Notes: generated by a model from the sequence alone, not told the origin. A DNA stretch of 34,671 nucleotides from Verrucomicrobiota bacterium (GCA_021772615.1 JAJFLQ010000088.1:1-34671); one strand, 5' to 3'; positions 16,965 through 26,325 are shown, numbered from the stretch's first letter. Program-made: numbers and translations.

Positions 16965-17681
16965 CTACTTGAGGCCGTGACTTCCCATAGGCCTGGCTTT
17001 CAGAAACGCTTCCGCGTGCAGCCAGTCATCTTCTGTGTCGATGTTTAGCACGCTTGCACGATGCGTCTCATACCCTACAATGCGGTCTCCGTAAAGACTC
17101 TTATGGAGGCGAATGGTTGTGGCTCTGGTAATGTAGATCGCGCCGTTTCGATAGAACGCCGGCGTCAGATCCTGCCGACGCGTAACCGGCTCGCGTGCGC
17201 CGGAGAACAAGGTCATTGCGCCGTCTCCGTTCGCCGTATATACCCAATCGGGATGAAATTTATGGGGCACGGGGGACACGGAGATCAGCGTATCGCAACA
17301 TGAGGATTTAAAGCGTTCTACTGCCCCCTTTATGTCGCCGCCAGTGCGAAAAGGACACGTCGGCTGCAATAAGCAAACAGCATCGAAGTCAGTATCACGC
17401 GCATCGAACCATTCCAGAGCGTGACGCACCAGATCGATTGTAGGCGAGTTGTCGCGAGCCAGGTCGGGCGGCCGCAAGAATGGCACGTCGGCCCCGCATG
17501 TTGCCGCCACCGCGGCGACATTCTCGTCATCGGTACTTACGATGGTTCGGGAGAGACTGCGGGATGCGACGGCGGCCTCGACCGTATAGTGCAGCAACGG
17601 ACGTCCCGCAAGCTCGCGGATGTTCTTGTGCGGCACACCTTTGGAGCCGCCTCGTGCCGGAATAATACCGAGCACTCGCAT
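16965..17681 (-). CDS. neuA: CMP-nonulosonate (N-acylneuraminate) cytidylyltransferase
   Basis: The enzyme activates sialic acid or a related nonulosonic acid with CTP, giving the CMP-sugar donor. The signature PARGGSKGVPHKN (8-20) is intact, followed by LAGRPLLHYTVEAA and the VSTDDENVA segment, and LLQPTCPFRTGGDI later. At 238 residues it is the size of a minimal NeuA without the extra esterase domain. The ATG at 17681 overlaps the neuC stop codon by one base (TGATG). The open frame extends 37 codons upstream but inside neuC, so that part is a shadow. It is the third gene of neuB-neuC-neuA. Confidence 0.94.
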   Translation of the reverse strand: MRVLGIIPARGGSKGVPHKNIRELAGRPLLHYTVEAAVASRSLSRTIVSTDDENVAAVAATCGADVPFLRPPDLARDNSPTIDLVRHALEWFDARDTDFDAVCLLQPTCPFRTGGDIKGAVERFKSSCCDTLISVSPVPHKFHPDWVYTANGDGAMTLFSGAREPVTRRQDLTPAFYRNGAIYITRATTIRLHKSLYGDRIVGYETHRASVLNIDTEDDWLHAEAFLKARPMGSHGLK

Positions 17682-18871
17682 CAATAATTCAACCGCTTGT
17701 CGACCGTCAACGGCACCGAGGCGATCAGGTCCGCGATCTTCCTGCCTGCGTCGCCGGAACCATAAATCGTTTCGCCGGGAAACCGGGAGCATGTCAATTG
17801 CGTCTCGATCGCCGCAATGATCTGGTCGCTCTCATACGACGCATCGATCACATTCGCGCCGCGATCTCTCCCCGCCTGCCGGGAGCCGATATTCACAAAC
17901 GGCACGCCCAGGAACGACCCTTCGCGAATACCGGCACTGGTGTTGCCGACAAGACAGCGGCAATGAAGAAGAACCCTCAGGAAATCTTCCGAACCGATGT
18001 TCTTGAAGAAATGAATATTCGCCGGTTTTTCAATCTCGCGAAACGCTCGGATGCCGTTCGAGGTGCCGTCTGCACCGGCATCGGAATTTGGCCAAAACCA
18101 CAATGTCGGCAATCCGATTCGGCTCACGGCACTCAGTGTTTCCCAGACATCGCGGCGAGCCCGGTGATACTCGGTTGTGACGGGATGCTGGAGGACGACG
18201 ATATAGCCGTTGCTGATGTCCAGGTCCGCGCCAACTCCGCCGTACCTGATAAACGGGTTGAAGTCGAGCGACGTGCCGGCTATGACCTTTGCTGCCAGAT
18301 CAATGGATGGACAGCCGGTCACGAACACCCTGTCCGGACATTCGCCCATCCGCCGTACGCGTTCCGCAGCCTGTTCAGTCGACACAAAATGGTAGTCTGC
18401 GAGCTTTGTGACGGCGTGACGGACCTTTTCATCAATAGACCCTGTTACTTCACCGCCTTGAATGTGCACGAGTGGAATGTTCATATACGCCGCGGCTACA
18501 GCCGTGGCCAAGGTCTCATAACGGTCTGCGACAGTGACGACGATATCGGGTTGCAGATTGTCGAATACCGTGGCCAGTTCCATCAGACCGATACCGGTTG
18601 TCTTCGCCATAGCCATCAGGTTCTCGCCTTCCAGCATCATGTGTACGCGAGCTGTGATTGCGAAACCGTCGCGCTCGATAATCGCCGCGACATTGCCATA
18701 GCGTTCGAGGACGGCAGAGGCGCCGGCGACCACTTGAAGCGCGAGGCCGGGATGATCGCGAATTGCTTCCAATGCCGTCCGTATTCTGCTGTAACTCGCG
18801 CGGGCCGTGACCACAACGCAGACGTTCCGTAACGTTTCCGGTTTAGATTTTGACTGTTTTTTTGTGCTCAA
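17681..18871 (-). CDS. neuC: UDP-GlcNAc 2-epimerase, hydrolysing (NeuC type)
   Basis: This enzyme converts UDP-GlcNAc (or a 2,4-diamino derivative in LegG-type enzymes) to the free 2-epimer sugar, the precursor for NeuB. The 396-residue protein has TARASYSRIRTALEAI near the N-terminus, the conserved HIQGGEVTGSIDEKVRHA segment in the middle, and GNTSAGIREGSFLGVPFVNIG in the C-terminal half, all typical of NeuC/LegG. The only plausible start is TTG at 18871, 22 nt after neuB. The next codons carry a run of seven A bases. There is no strong ribosome binding site, so expression may be low or coupled to neuB. The product could be ManNAc or a legionaminic acid precursor; sequence alone does not decide. 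Confidence 0.92.
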   Translation of the reverse strand: MSTKKQSKSKPETLRNVCVVVTARASYSRIRTALEAIRDHPGLALQVVAGASAVLERYGNVAAIIERDGFAITARVHMMLEGENLMAMAKTTGIGLMELATVFDNLQPDIVVTVADRYETLATAVAAAYMNIPLVHIQGGEVTGSIDEKVRHAVTKLADYHFVSTEQAAERVRRMGECPDRVFVTGCPSIDLAAKVIAGTSLDFNPFIRYGGVGADLDISNGYIVVLQHPVTTEYHRARRDVWETLSAVSRIGLPTLWFWPNSDAGADGTSNGIRAFREIEKPANIHFFKNIGSEDFLRVLLHCRCLVGNTSAGIREGSFLGVPFVNIGSRQAGRDRGANVIDASYESDQIIAAIETQLTCSRFPGETIYGSGDAGRKIADLIASVPLTVDKRLNY

Positions 18872-18893
18872 GACTGACTGGAGTGGTATGGGT

Positions 18894-19931
18894 TTATTGC
18901 GCTAGATCTTCAAATGATATCAGTTCGTCGGCAGCGAATGATCGCTTGGCACGACATCCGACTACGTCGTCAAAACGAGATACGGGAATGCCGGCGCCCG
19001 GCTTCTTCAAGCTAAGATCGCCGGCCGTGATTATTGTGCCTTCCGGTATTGCCCTGCTCGGAACGACGCTCTTGTTGAACAACGATCGCATGTCGCTGCA
19101 CGCACCGGCGGCGACGTCCTTGTCGACCGGGCATGACATCATGGAATTGATAAATCGCACGCCGTTTGCCAATTCGGCCAATTCGTCGATCGTGACCGAA
19201 GCACACACGTCGGGACCAAACATACGACGATCGAATGTGACATGAACCTCGATCACAGTCGCGCCGAGCGTCGCCGCGGCAAGTCCCGGAAAAACCGTAC
19301 CTGAATGATCCGACAGGCCCACGTCACACCCAAATCGATCACGAAATACGCCCAACATGTTCATGCCGACTTTCTCAGGTGGGCACGGATAAGACGATGT
19401 ACACTGCAACACAGCCAATTGACATCTTGCTGCCTTGACCTGTTCGACGGCTTTGTCCAATTCGTCCAGCGTGCTCATGCCGCTGGACAGCAAGACCGGA
19501 AGCCCGGTGCGAATTATTTTGTCGAGCAATATCGGGTTATTCACCTCTCCCGAGGCGACCTTCCACAACGCTACATTGATATTCGTCAGCAGCTCAACGG
19601 CCTCTATCGAAAATGGCGAACTGATGAATAGCAGGCCGCGATCGTCTGCATGCGATTTTAATCCTGCCCACTGGTCCGGTGTGAACGCCATGCGTTGCCA
19701 ATAGTCGTATCGGCTGGCGTCCTGCCGGCTGAACGTCACCCGCCACGGCTCGGCCCGTGTACTTTCCGCGGCTGCGATATGGGTTTGAAACTTAACGGCG
19801 TCGGCGCCGGCATCAGCAATCGCGTCGATATACGAATGTGCCAGCCCCAGGCTGCCGTCGTGTGCCTGAGCAACCTCGGCAATCGTCAGGCAGTGTGCGG
19901 CCGAATAATCTATATTGTTCACAGTCAGCAT
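18894..19931 (-). CDS. neuB: N-acetylneuraminate (nonulosonate) synthase
   Basis: NeuB condenses ManNAc (or a diamino analogue) with phosphoenolpyruvate to form a nine-carbon nonulosonic acid. The 345-residue protein has IAEVAQAHDGSLGLA (17-31), AVKFQTH (45-51), a SSPFSIEAVELL segment and SDHSGTVFPGLAA, all conserved in the NeuB TIM barrel. The C-terminal part, from about residue 285, is the SAF/antifreeze-like domain. Length is standard. The usual IGxNHxG is IAEVAQAHDG here, a variant seen in LegI/NeuB relatives. It starts at an ATG with a 122-nt gap behind the upstream GT2 gene, enough room for an internal promoter. It heads the neuBCA subset. Confidence 0.95.
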   Translation of the reverse strand: MLTVNNIDYSAAHCLTIAEVAQAHDGSLGLAHSYIDAIADAGADAVKFQTHIAAAESTRAEPWRVTFSRQDASRYDYWQRMAFTPDQWAGLKSHADDRGLLFISSPFSIEAVELLTNINVALWKVASGEVNNPILLDKIIRTGLPVLLSSGMSTLDELDKAVEQVKAARCQLAVLQCTSSYPCPPEKVGMNMLGVFRDRFGCDVGLSDHSGTVFPGLAAATLGATVIEVHVTFDRRMFGPDVCASVTIDELAELANGVRFINSMMSCPVDKDVAAGACSDMRSLFNKSVVPSRAIPEGTIITAGDLSLKKPGAGIPVSRFDDVVGCRAKRSFAADELISFEDLAQ

Positions 19932-20053
19932 AGAAAGAAACTATACCTTTATCTCAAACTGGTGGAACATTTTTCTTGCTCCGCGGCGGAATTCAGTCTT
20001 GGCACCAGTCTGCGCACCATCGGTCACGGAATATGCCTGTGCAGTTGCCGAAA

Positions 20054-20929
20054 TTAGTTGGCCCTCGACCTTAAGGCGGCCGAGATGAACCGCCGACTGA
20101 AGACGCACCGCGGCGACAACGTGATGGCGGTGAAGAGGTGTTTGATCCGACCGCTACTAAGTCGTTCCGTCTGATTCCCGATCATGCGAAGGTATGCCAG
20201 AGTCGAAATTCGCCGTACACGCGACCTGTCTTCCGGACGGACGACGCCGGCAAGCTTCCTGGTGATATAGATTCTTTGATTGAGATCATATGTTCGATTT
20301 GTGCTCGAATGGTCGTGCACGCGATACCAGGCGAGCGGCGTTTTCTCAAAACCCAATATACTGACATACGCGACACGGGCCCAGTATTCCAGATCTTCCA
20401 AACTGTTTAAGTTTACATCAAAACCACCGACTTGATCTGTCACGTCACGACGCAACATGGGGGTCGGTGACTTCACAATACAACGATCGATTGCATGAAA
20501 AAACACCCTTCCCTGCCGAATTTCAGGGAGATTGCCGCCAAGGACGATACCCGTTTTTCTTCCGGCTTCGTCAACCTGTTCGGCCGGACAATGAACGAGG
20601 CCGACATCCAAATGATCATCGAGAAACTGAACCTGTCGAGCCAGTTTTTGTGGTTTCCACAGATCGTCGTCATCAAGAAAGGCGATGTACGGCGACGACG
20701 CGTGTGACATTCCGACATTTCTCGCACTTGACCGACCGGCATTCTCCTGCCGATAGTAGCGACAACGGCCAAAGCTGTCACAGATATCCTTTATTCCAGG
20801 AGTTGTCGAACCGTCGTCGATAACGATTATCTCAAAATCGTCGAAAGTCTGACTGGCTACCGAGGCGAGCGTCTCCCGCAACAGCCCCGGACGATTATAT
20901 GTCGGTATGATAACAGAAACACGCGGCAT
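20054..20929 (-). CDS. Glycosyltransferase family 2
   Basis: A typical GT2 enzyme of 291 residues. The N-terminus VSVIIPTYNRPGLLRETLAS (4-23), the IIVIDDGST segment (34-42), ENAGRSSARNVG (62-73) and the metal-binding LDDDD (85-89) define the GT-A nucleotide-sugar site. The C-terminal part is basic and may associate with membrane or acceptor. The gene is complete, starts at the ATG at 20929, 24 nt after the previous gene, and is followed by a 122-nt gap before neuB. Donor unassigned. Confidence 0.93.
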   Translation of the reverse strand: MPRVSVIIPTYNRPGLLRETLASVASQTFDDFEIIVIDDGSTTPGIKDICDSFGRCRYYRQENAGRSSARNVGMSHASSPYIAFLDDDDLWKPQKLARQVQFLDDHLDVGLVHCPAEQVDEAGRKTGIVLGGNLPEIRQGRVFFHAIDRCIVKSPTPMLRRDVTDQVGGFDVNLNSLEDLEYWARVAYVSILGFEKTPLAWYRVHDHSSTNRTYDLNQRIYITRKLAGVVRPEDRSRVRRISTLAYLRMIGNQTERLSSGRIKHLFTAITLSPRCVFSRRFISAALRSRAN

Positions 20930-20953
20930 GCCAGTTTTTCCGAAGGCCTGCGT

Positions 20954-22222
20954 CTAGTTCAACCCAACCGCACCTGCTGCATCGCGGAGCCGTTGTTGAA
21001 ACGCTCGGGACACGACGTCCCGATCATGATGGTCGCGCGCCAGTTCCTGACTCCGGCGGCCAAGTTTCTTCCGCAATCCGCTGTCCTCAACCAGCGTTCG
21101 GATCGCCGCCTCCAGCGCAGCCGGAGACGATTCGGTCACCGCCAGCCCCCACCCGCCGTCACCGGCGTAACGAATATGCGGGGCTGAAGCCGGCCCGACG
21201 AGCAGAATAGGCACGCCACTGGCCATATACTCGGTGATTTTCGTCGGCATCGATAATGATGACACCTCCCATGCCTGCTCTGAAAAATCAAGATTGACGA
21301 TCAGACCGTCGGCGCCGGAGAGAAACGCGGGTACGTCGCGATGGGGAATCTCGCCAAGATATTCTACAGCCGGCGGACTGTGCAGTCGATACTCGTCAAT
21401 GGTCCGCACAAACGCAGCCGGACTATGAAACTCCAACTTCACATTGAGACCGTCGCGATGGAGTCGTTCAAAAACCTCACACACGACCTTAAAACCGGGC
21501 ATCTGCATTGTCTTCCACAAGGCGCCCACATACCGAAATACAAACTGTCTGCCGTCCGCGGACGGCAATGATGTGGACGACCGATTGAACCGCGCGATAT
21601 CGACCGGATTATGAAACACCTCGAAATCGATGCCGTACCGCTCCCGATAGGCATCGCGCATTTCGTTGCTGATCGCAAAATGACATTTTCCCTGCTCCAG
21701 AAACGACCTCGCATACACCCCTGCAGTGGTCACGTGTTTCGGTCGGTACCGGCGACGCCCGGGATGAACCTTCCAGTAATGTTTCATACCAAGCCAGTCG
21801 TCGTGCAGATACCAGACTGTGGGTATGTTCAGTGCCTGCATCAGCGCCAGCGAGATCTCTACATCCAGTATGGTTCTGGGAATGGCTAAGATCAGATCCG
21901 GATCAAACCGTCGCCGCCTCAGTGCCCGTACGACCCGCTTCGCCGTAACGTATTCATCGTAAAAATCAATCAGCCCCAGCCGTACCAGGAGCGGTCCGAT
22001 CGCATTTACGTATCGTTGTCCCCGCGGCTGCCATGTCGACATCTGATGGGTAAAGCGCCAATCATCGGAGACCTCGACGCTCAGCACCTGAGCCGAATAC
22101 ACCGCCGCCCGCCGGTCGGCCGGCCAGCCGTGCAGCAGATTGTGAATCGTGACCCCCGTGCCGGTTTGAATATTCGGCGGATAATTATTAATGATCAGGA
22201 GGTTAACGTCTACCGAGACCAT
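20954..22222 (-). CDS. Glycosyltransferase family 4-like
   Basis: The 422-residue protein is a GT-B enzyme. Its N-terminal half has LLIINNYPPNIQTGTGVTIH, a TGTG loop in place of GG, and TVWYLHDDWLG. The donor half has FRYVGALWKTMQ and SMPTKITEYMASGVPILLVG, where the EX7E pattern is reduced to a K-x-x-E-Y-M-A-x-G form seen in divergent GT4 proteins. The ATG at 22222 overlaps the upstream gene by 20 nt. The length and intact frame suggest a functional enzyme. Specificity cannot be read. Confidence 0.87.
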   Translation of the reverse strand: MVSVDVNLLIINNYPPNIQTGTGVTIHNLLHGWPADRRAAVYSAQVLSVEVSDDWRFTHQMSTWQPRGQRYVNAIGPLLVRLGLIDFYDEYVTAKRVVRALRRRRFDPDLILAIPRTILDVEISLALMQALNIPTVWYLHDDWLGMKHYWKVHPGRRRYRPKHVTTAGVYARSFLEQGKCHFAISNEMRDAYRERYGIDFEVFHNPVDIARFNRSSTSLPSADGRQFVFRYVGALWKTMQMPGFKVVCEVFERLHRDGLNVKLEFHSPAAFVRTIDEYRLHSPPAVEYLGEIPHRDVPAFLSGADGLIVNLDFSEQAWEVSSLSMPTKITEYMASGVPILLVGPASAPHIRYAGDGGWGLAVTESSPAALEAAIRTLVEDSGLRKKLGRRSQELARDHHDRDVVSRAFQQRLRDAAGAVGLN

Positions 22223-23453
22223 GCATCAGCTTTTCGTAACGGTCAATCATTATCTCGAGCGTGAATTCTTGCTCCACGTGCTGCCGCGCGGCGGACGATA
22301 AACGGGCGTGCACGGCCGCATCGTCGAGTATTGACAGAATCGCAGATACCGCGGCTGTCCGATCTCCAACTGGTACGCAGAAACCAGTTTGACCATCAAC
22401 TATCTGTTCCGGGATACCGCCGCAACCGAAGGTCACGACCGGTACGCCGCATGCCATCGCTTCGAGGATGGTCAGGGGAAAATTCTCTGCGAGGCTGGGC
22501 GAGAGAAAGAGATCGGCGACGTTGTAATACTCGACAATAGTCTGCTGTTCGTTCGAATACGGAAGCGCGATGCATCGTTCTGGAAACGCATCGACCACAC
22601 TGTCCGCACTGCGCCCGGCGACGACAAAGATCAGTTTCTTTTGTCGCCTCATGGCCTCGGCTGCGATCGCAGCTGCCGAATCGAGGCCCTTCCGGGGTTC
22701 ATTTGCCTGCCCGGCCAGGATCAGAGCCACGTATGCGTCGACCGGGATGCCGTGTTTCCGTCGACATGTCGCCCGATCCAGAGGTCGGTAAAGGGATATG
22801 TCGATTCCGTTGGGAATCACCTCGACTCGTACATGGCCGGCAGATGCAGAGCGACCGACTTCATCACGCAACCATTTCGACGGGCTTACGATTGTGATAT
22901 CATGCTGAAATTTCCATAGCGATCGGCGCAATGCGAAACCGGCCCTGGCAAAGCCCTGCTTTTCGGCGTTTACGGCGAATTCACATGTACAAATACGGCA
23001 ATTCTTCAGAAAACCCTGGGACGCCCCTGCGTAGATACATCCGCCGGTAATCGGCCACATGTCGTGAAATGTCCAAATCACAGGTTTTGTACGGGAAAGA
23101 CGGAACGGAAACCAAACCGGCATTCTGCGGCCGTGGATATTGTGCACGTTCCAGACATCGACATCATCTGTCCTCAACCGACGCGAAGCCAGGATGTAGT
23201 CCCAGGATCGCGACAGGAAAAAAGTCAACGCGCGACGCACCGGCCGGGGCGGTCCGAAACGCGCCCGATGCCACATTTTCGTATACGGGATCGGCGTATA
23301 GTGCAACCCACCACCGCCGGGCATCGGTTTTCCATCATATTCGCTCAAAAAACGAACGTTGTGATGTCGGCCGGCGAGTCCGGCGCCAACATCCCGAGCC
23401 ACACGCTGGGCGCCGCCGGAGAAAACGACGTCTGACAGAAGCCCTATCTTCAT
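22203..23453 (-). CDS. Glycosyltransferase family 4, WcaC-like
   Basis: This 416-residue GT4 enzyme opens MKIGLLSDVVFSGGAQRVA with the GG loop. It has a cysteine cluster CRICTC after TGGCIYAG and WTFHDMWPIT, features also seen in colanic-acid WcaC-like transferases. The donor domain contains VEVIPNGIDISLYRPLDR, ILAGQANEPRKGLD and the EX7E motif in SLAENFPLTILEAMACG. It is complete and starts at the ATG at 23453, with an 82-nt gap upstream. WcaC relatives are galactosyl- or fucosyltransferase-type enzymes of exopolysaccharide clusters, but the sugar here is not determinable. Confidence 0.92.
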   Translation of the reverse strand: MKIGLLSDVVFSGGAQRVARDVGAGLAGRHHNVRFLSEYDGKPMPGGGGLHYTPIPYTKMWHRARFGPPRPVRRALTFFLSRSWDYILASRRLRTDDVDVWNVHNIHGRRMPVWFPFRLSRTKPVIWTFHDMWPITGGCIYAGASQGFLKNCRICTCEFAVNAEKQGFARAGFALRRSLWKFQHDITIVSPSKWLRDEVGRSASAGHVRVEVIPNGIDISLYRPLDRATCRRKHGIPVDAYVALILAGQANEPRKGLDSAAAIAAEAMRRQKKLIFVVAGRSADSVVDAFPERCIALPYSNEQQTIVEYYNVADLFLSPSLAENFPLTILEAMACGVPVVTFGCGGIPEQIVDGQTGFCVPVGDRTAAVSAILSILDDAAVHARLSSAARQHVEQEFTLEIMIDRYEKLMHGLGRR

Positions 23454-23535
23454 CCGCTACATTTGGGTAACGAACACGAATCGCTTTCCATCCGTATTGT
23501 CCATGTTGCGATAGTGAATGCAGATCGTCGCATGA

Positions 23536-24912
23536 CTAATGCGGCATACGTTTCCGGGTTTTTCGAGCCAGTTCATTCACCAATTCCTGGGCTCGAAAAC
23601 TCTTTACGATCCTTTTCCGTCCTTCGGTGGATTGCATGCAGGTCAAGAGTTGCGTAAACGGCCGAATGATGCCGTATCCGATGTTGCGCCGCTCGCTGTC
23701 GAAGCGGCTAATAATACGCCGATAGATTTCTATTCGTGCAGCCGACGTTGCACGTAGATCCAATTGCTGCGCCACGGTTGACCTGCTGTTCCCGGCCAGC
23801 CGCGCCCGCAGATCGCGATCCTGATATAACCGGGTCATCTTATCTCCGAGTTGACTACAATTTCCAGACGCGAAAACCAGGGCATCCTTTCCGTGATGAA
23901 CAATCCCGGCGCTGCCTGCGCCGGAGCTGACTATTACGGGAATTCCGTCATACATGGCTTCAGGAACGGAATACCCAAAACTCTCCCACCGCGACGGGCA
24001 TACAGCAAACAATGCTCCTTGCCGTACTGACGCAAGCCGCGACGGCGACAAGTCAGACATCCAATGCCACCGAGACAACCAAAGCTCCCCCAGTTGACGT
24101 TCCAAATACACGCGCATCGACTGTCCTCCGGGACCGGTCTTGGTATCCGCGCCGACAGAGACCACATGCAAATCCGGACAACTCTTGGCAATTATCTTAA
24201 ACGCATCGGCCAGGTCAGCGATGCCTTTCCAGCTCTGCAGACGGCCAACAACCAGGGCATAGGTCTCCGGCAGGCTCGCGTTGGCGTCAACGGACTTACA
24301 AACTACTGTACCGGAAAACGGCGGTAGGACCGGGCAAATGGGAACGGAGCGATCGACATCCCATGGGACTGTTTCGTTGGGTGTTGAGGTAATAATGCCA
24401 TCGGCAGACAAAACAGACGACCTTTCCAGCTGCCGGCAAATCTCTCGATCGTCGTTGTCGCATTCAATCGGATCGTACCGGGAAATCGTGGCATGGGAAC
24501 CATGAAGTGCCACGACCTTGGGCAGGTCGTTAAGCCCCCCGGAATCGTGGATCGCCGAATTGAGGCACTGAATTTCCGGACTCTCGACGATATCAAATCG
24601 TTCCTGTGCGTGTAATCGAATAAGCTCTGCGGTAATCACGAGCGCACTCGCTATCGTCCGCGTTGTCATCGGCGCCAGGTGTCGAACAAAAGCAAGTGAT
24701 TCTGTCACCTCCCGCAACTCGGTCGGTCGAGTACGAACCACGCAGACATTGTCATAAGAATCCTCGCGGGAATCAGCTGCGTCACAGGCTCGTGTCAATA
24801 CACAAACCTCACAACCATTATCGGCCAAGCCCCTGCACAAGTTCCGATAGTATGTGGAAATGCCACCGGAATAAAACGGCGGAAACTCCGTAGTAGCCAG
24901 ACAGATTCTCAT
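23536..24912 (-). CDS. Glycosyltransferase family 4
   Basis: A 458-residue GT4 enzyme, the largest in the cluster. Motifs include ATTEFPPFYSGGISTYYRN (6-24) with the GG loop, VVALHGSHATISRY in the N domain, ALVVGRLQSWKGIADLADAF at the donor-domain start, and CPSRWESFGYSVPEAMYDG with the EX7E acids. The C-terminus is extended and basic (GRKRIVKSFRAQ onward), possibly for membrane association. It starts at the ATG at 24912. It follows a 231-nt gap, the second-longest on the minus strand, and is the first gene left of the AT-richer block, so an internal promoter is likely here. Confidence 0.92.
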   Translation of the reverse strand: MRICLATTEFPPFYSGGISTYYRNLCRGLADNGCEVCVLTRACDAADSREDSYDNVCVVRTRPTELREVTESLAFVRHLAPMTTRTIASALVITAELIRLHAQERFDIVESPEIQCLNSAIHDSGGLNDLPKVVALHGSHATISRYDPIECDNDDREICRQLERSSVLSADGIITSTPNETVPWDVDRSVPICPVLPPFSGTVVCKSVDANASLPETYALVVGRLQSWKGIADLADAFKIIAKSCPDLHVVSVGADTKTGPGGQSMRVYLERQLGELWLSRWHWMSDLSPSRLASVRQGALFAVCPSRWESFGYSVPEAMYDGIPVIVSSGAGSAGIVHHGKDALVFASGNCSQLGDKMTRLYQDRDLRARLAGNSRSTVAQQLDLRATSAARIEIYRRIISRFDSERRNIGYGIIRPFTQLLTCMQSTEGRKRIVKSFRAQELVNELARKTRKRMPH

Positions 24913-25143
24913 CTGATTTCAGAAAGGTAAATGATTCCGACGGGTCTCGTTCTCACATGCTTGATTTGTCGACCTGTTGCACGTCGATAGAGCATTTCAG
25001 AAACAATCTGCAATTGGTTCTATCTGATTAATGATGAATTCCGCAAACAATTGCCGCAGCAGCAAACAATATGCGCCGCTGTCGTCTGCTATTCGAACGG
25101 TTCTGGTCAAATAGAATTTCGGGCCGCCTTGGCTGAAATACCA
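24913..25143. other. 231-nt intergenic gap inside the cluster
   Basis: No gene is supported. The gap separates an AT-richer block of genes (about 25-32 kb) from the GC-richer genes to its left. A 10-nt word, ATTTCAGAAA, occurs twice here. It may hold a promoter for the leftward genes, but I cannot point to a convincing -35/-10 pair. Confidence 0.35.
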
Positions 25144-26301
25144 CTAAACATTTTGGTGACATGGTGTGTTAATGAATGGTTCGGCCACGTCCAAAATGGA
25201 CTCTGCCAGTACATCGGCGCGGCAACGCCGAAAGTGGTCTGACGCAAGATAGCTGCGCCCGGCCGACCTCAGTACGTCAATTTCATCATGGTTTTTCAAT
25301 AAGCTCAGCACAAATTCTCGCAGCCCCCGATAGTCACGGAATCTGCGGCAATCGACATAACAATTAACTGGGATGATATCACCAATATCCGGAGCGCCAA
25401 GATACAATGGAATGGTTCCTGCCAGAAGACAGTCGAATATCTTTTCCGATACGTATCCTGGGAATGACGTATTCTCGAAACAGATTGCAAACTTATATTC
25501 CGCGAGTTTGGATAACTTCAGCCCAACAGGCAACTCATCGCGATAACATCGTTTAGCGACATTCCGCCATTTCGTCGGAATTTCATCCATACTTTCCCAT
25601 CCACGGCCGTATAAATCAGAATCAATTACCTCGGACAATACGGCAAGACAATTCAATCGTTCTTTGTAAAGATTTGGAAGTCCGGGATTTGAGATCATAT
25701 AGCGAAGACACATCTTAATCTGTCGCACTCCTTTCCGCCTCTCTTTCCTTTGACGCGTAGCAACCAAACCAACGGATTCCCGGAAGACCTTTCGAACGCG
25801 ACGTTCAACCTTCGCTCCGGAAATCATGACGATGGGCCGACGGTGCTCCCAGCGGGTAGAAGTGGCAACGGGCGTGTCGCAATCAGCAGGGTATCTCAGT
25901 TCCTTGAAAACCTGGACCGAATGAGGTAACCATTGATGACAGCCCTTCCACAGCCATGCCTCATGATATCCATCAACAGCCTGACTCACATCAGAGTAGA
26001 AATGGACATCAATGAGTGGCGGCTCGGTATTAATGACCAACGCAGGAATACACTTGCGTGTGCGCAATCGCGACCGCCATTTGCTATAGCCATGCGATAC
26101 CATCACCGCGCACCCGGCATTTCGTGGGGTCTGAGCAAGGTACCGATCCGCCGATACAACCCTCATTCCGCGCGCCTCGCCAAGTTGATAGAGGTGGCTG
26201 AACAAGGTGTGGCCCGGAATCGTCTTGGCAAATTCAACGTCCCTCAACTTGTCATCCCAGCCCCAGTGCTCATTATGATCAACTATCAATGTTGGAATCA
26301 C
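25144..26301 (-). CDS. GT10 family transferase (alpha-1,3/4-fucosyltransferase-like)
   Basis: The C-terminal half carries the GT10 hallmark: YKFAICFENTSFPGYVSEKI (269-288) followed by FDCLLAGTIPLYLGAPDI (289-306), preceded by DLYGRGW (229-235). In this family the FEN...EKI...GAP segment binds GDP-fucose, and known members make Lewis-type structures in Helicobacter and animals. The 385-residue protein has a divergent N-terminal half and a basic insert (RQRKERRKGVRQ, 183-194). The start is GTG at 26301, with GGATC about 8 nt upstream; no ATG fits. GDP-fucose synthesis genes (gmd, fcl) are not in this window. Some GT10 proteins use other sugars, so the donor is probable, not proven. Confidence 0.9.
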   Translation of the reverse strand: MIPTLIVDHNEHWGWDDKLRDVEFAKTIPGHTLFSHLYQLGEARGMRVVSADRYLAQTPRNAGCAVMVSHGYSKWRSRLRTRKCIPALVINTEPPLIDVHFYSDVSQAVDGYHEAWLWKGCHQWLPHSVQVFKELRYPADCDTPVATSTRWEHRRPIVMISGAKVERRVRKVFRESVGLVATRQRKERRKGVRQIKMCLRYMISNPGLPNLYKERLNCLAVLSEVIDSDLYGRGWESMDEIPTKWRNVAKRCYRDELPVGLKLSKLAEYKFAICFENTSFPGYVSEKIFDCLLAGTIPLYLGAPDIGDIIPVNCYVDCRRFRDYRGLREFVLSLLKNHDEIDVLRSAGRSYLASDHFRRCRADVLAESILDVAEPFINTPCHQNV

Positions 26302-26325
26302 GAAAGATCCGTAAGCGATAGCAAA

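Noticed and set aside
17798..18832. 344-codon plus-strand open frame
   Set aside because: It lies wholly opposite neuC, shows no known family pattern, and has unlike amino acid composition; an antisense shadow.
19940..19945. TATAGT before neuB as a -10 box
   Set aside because: It lies too close to the start codon (about 9 nt) and no -35 hexamer sits at a proper distance.
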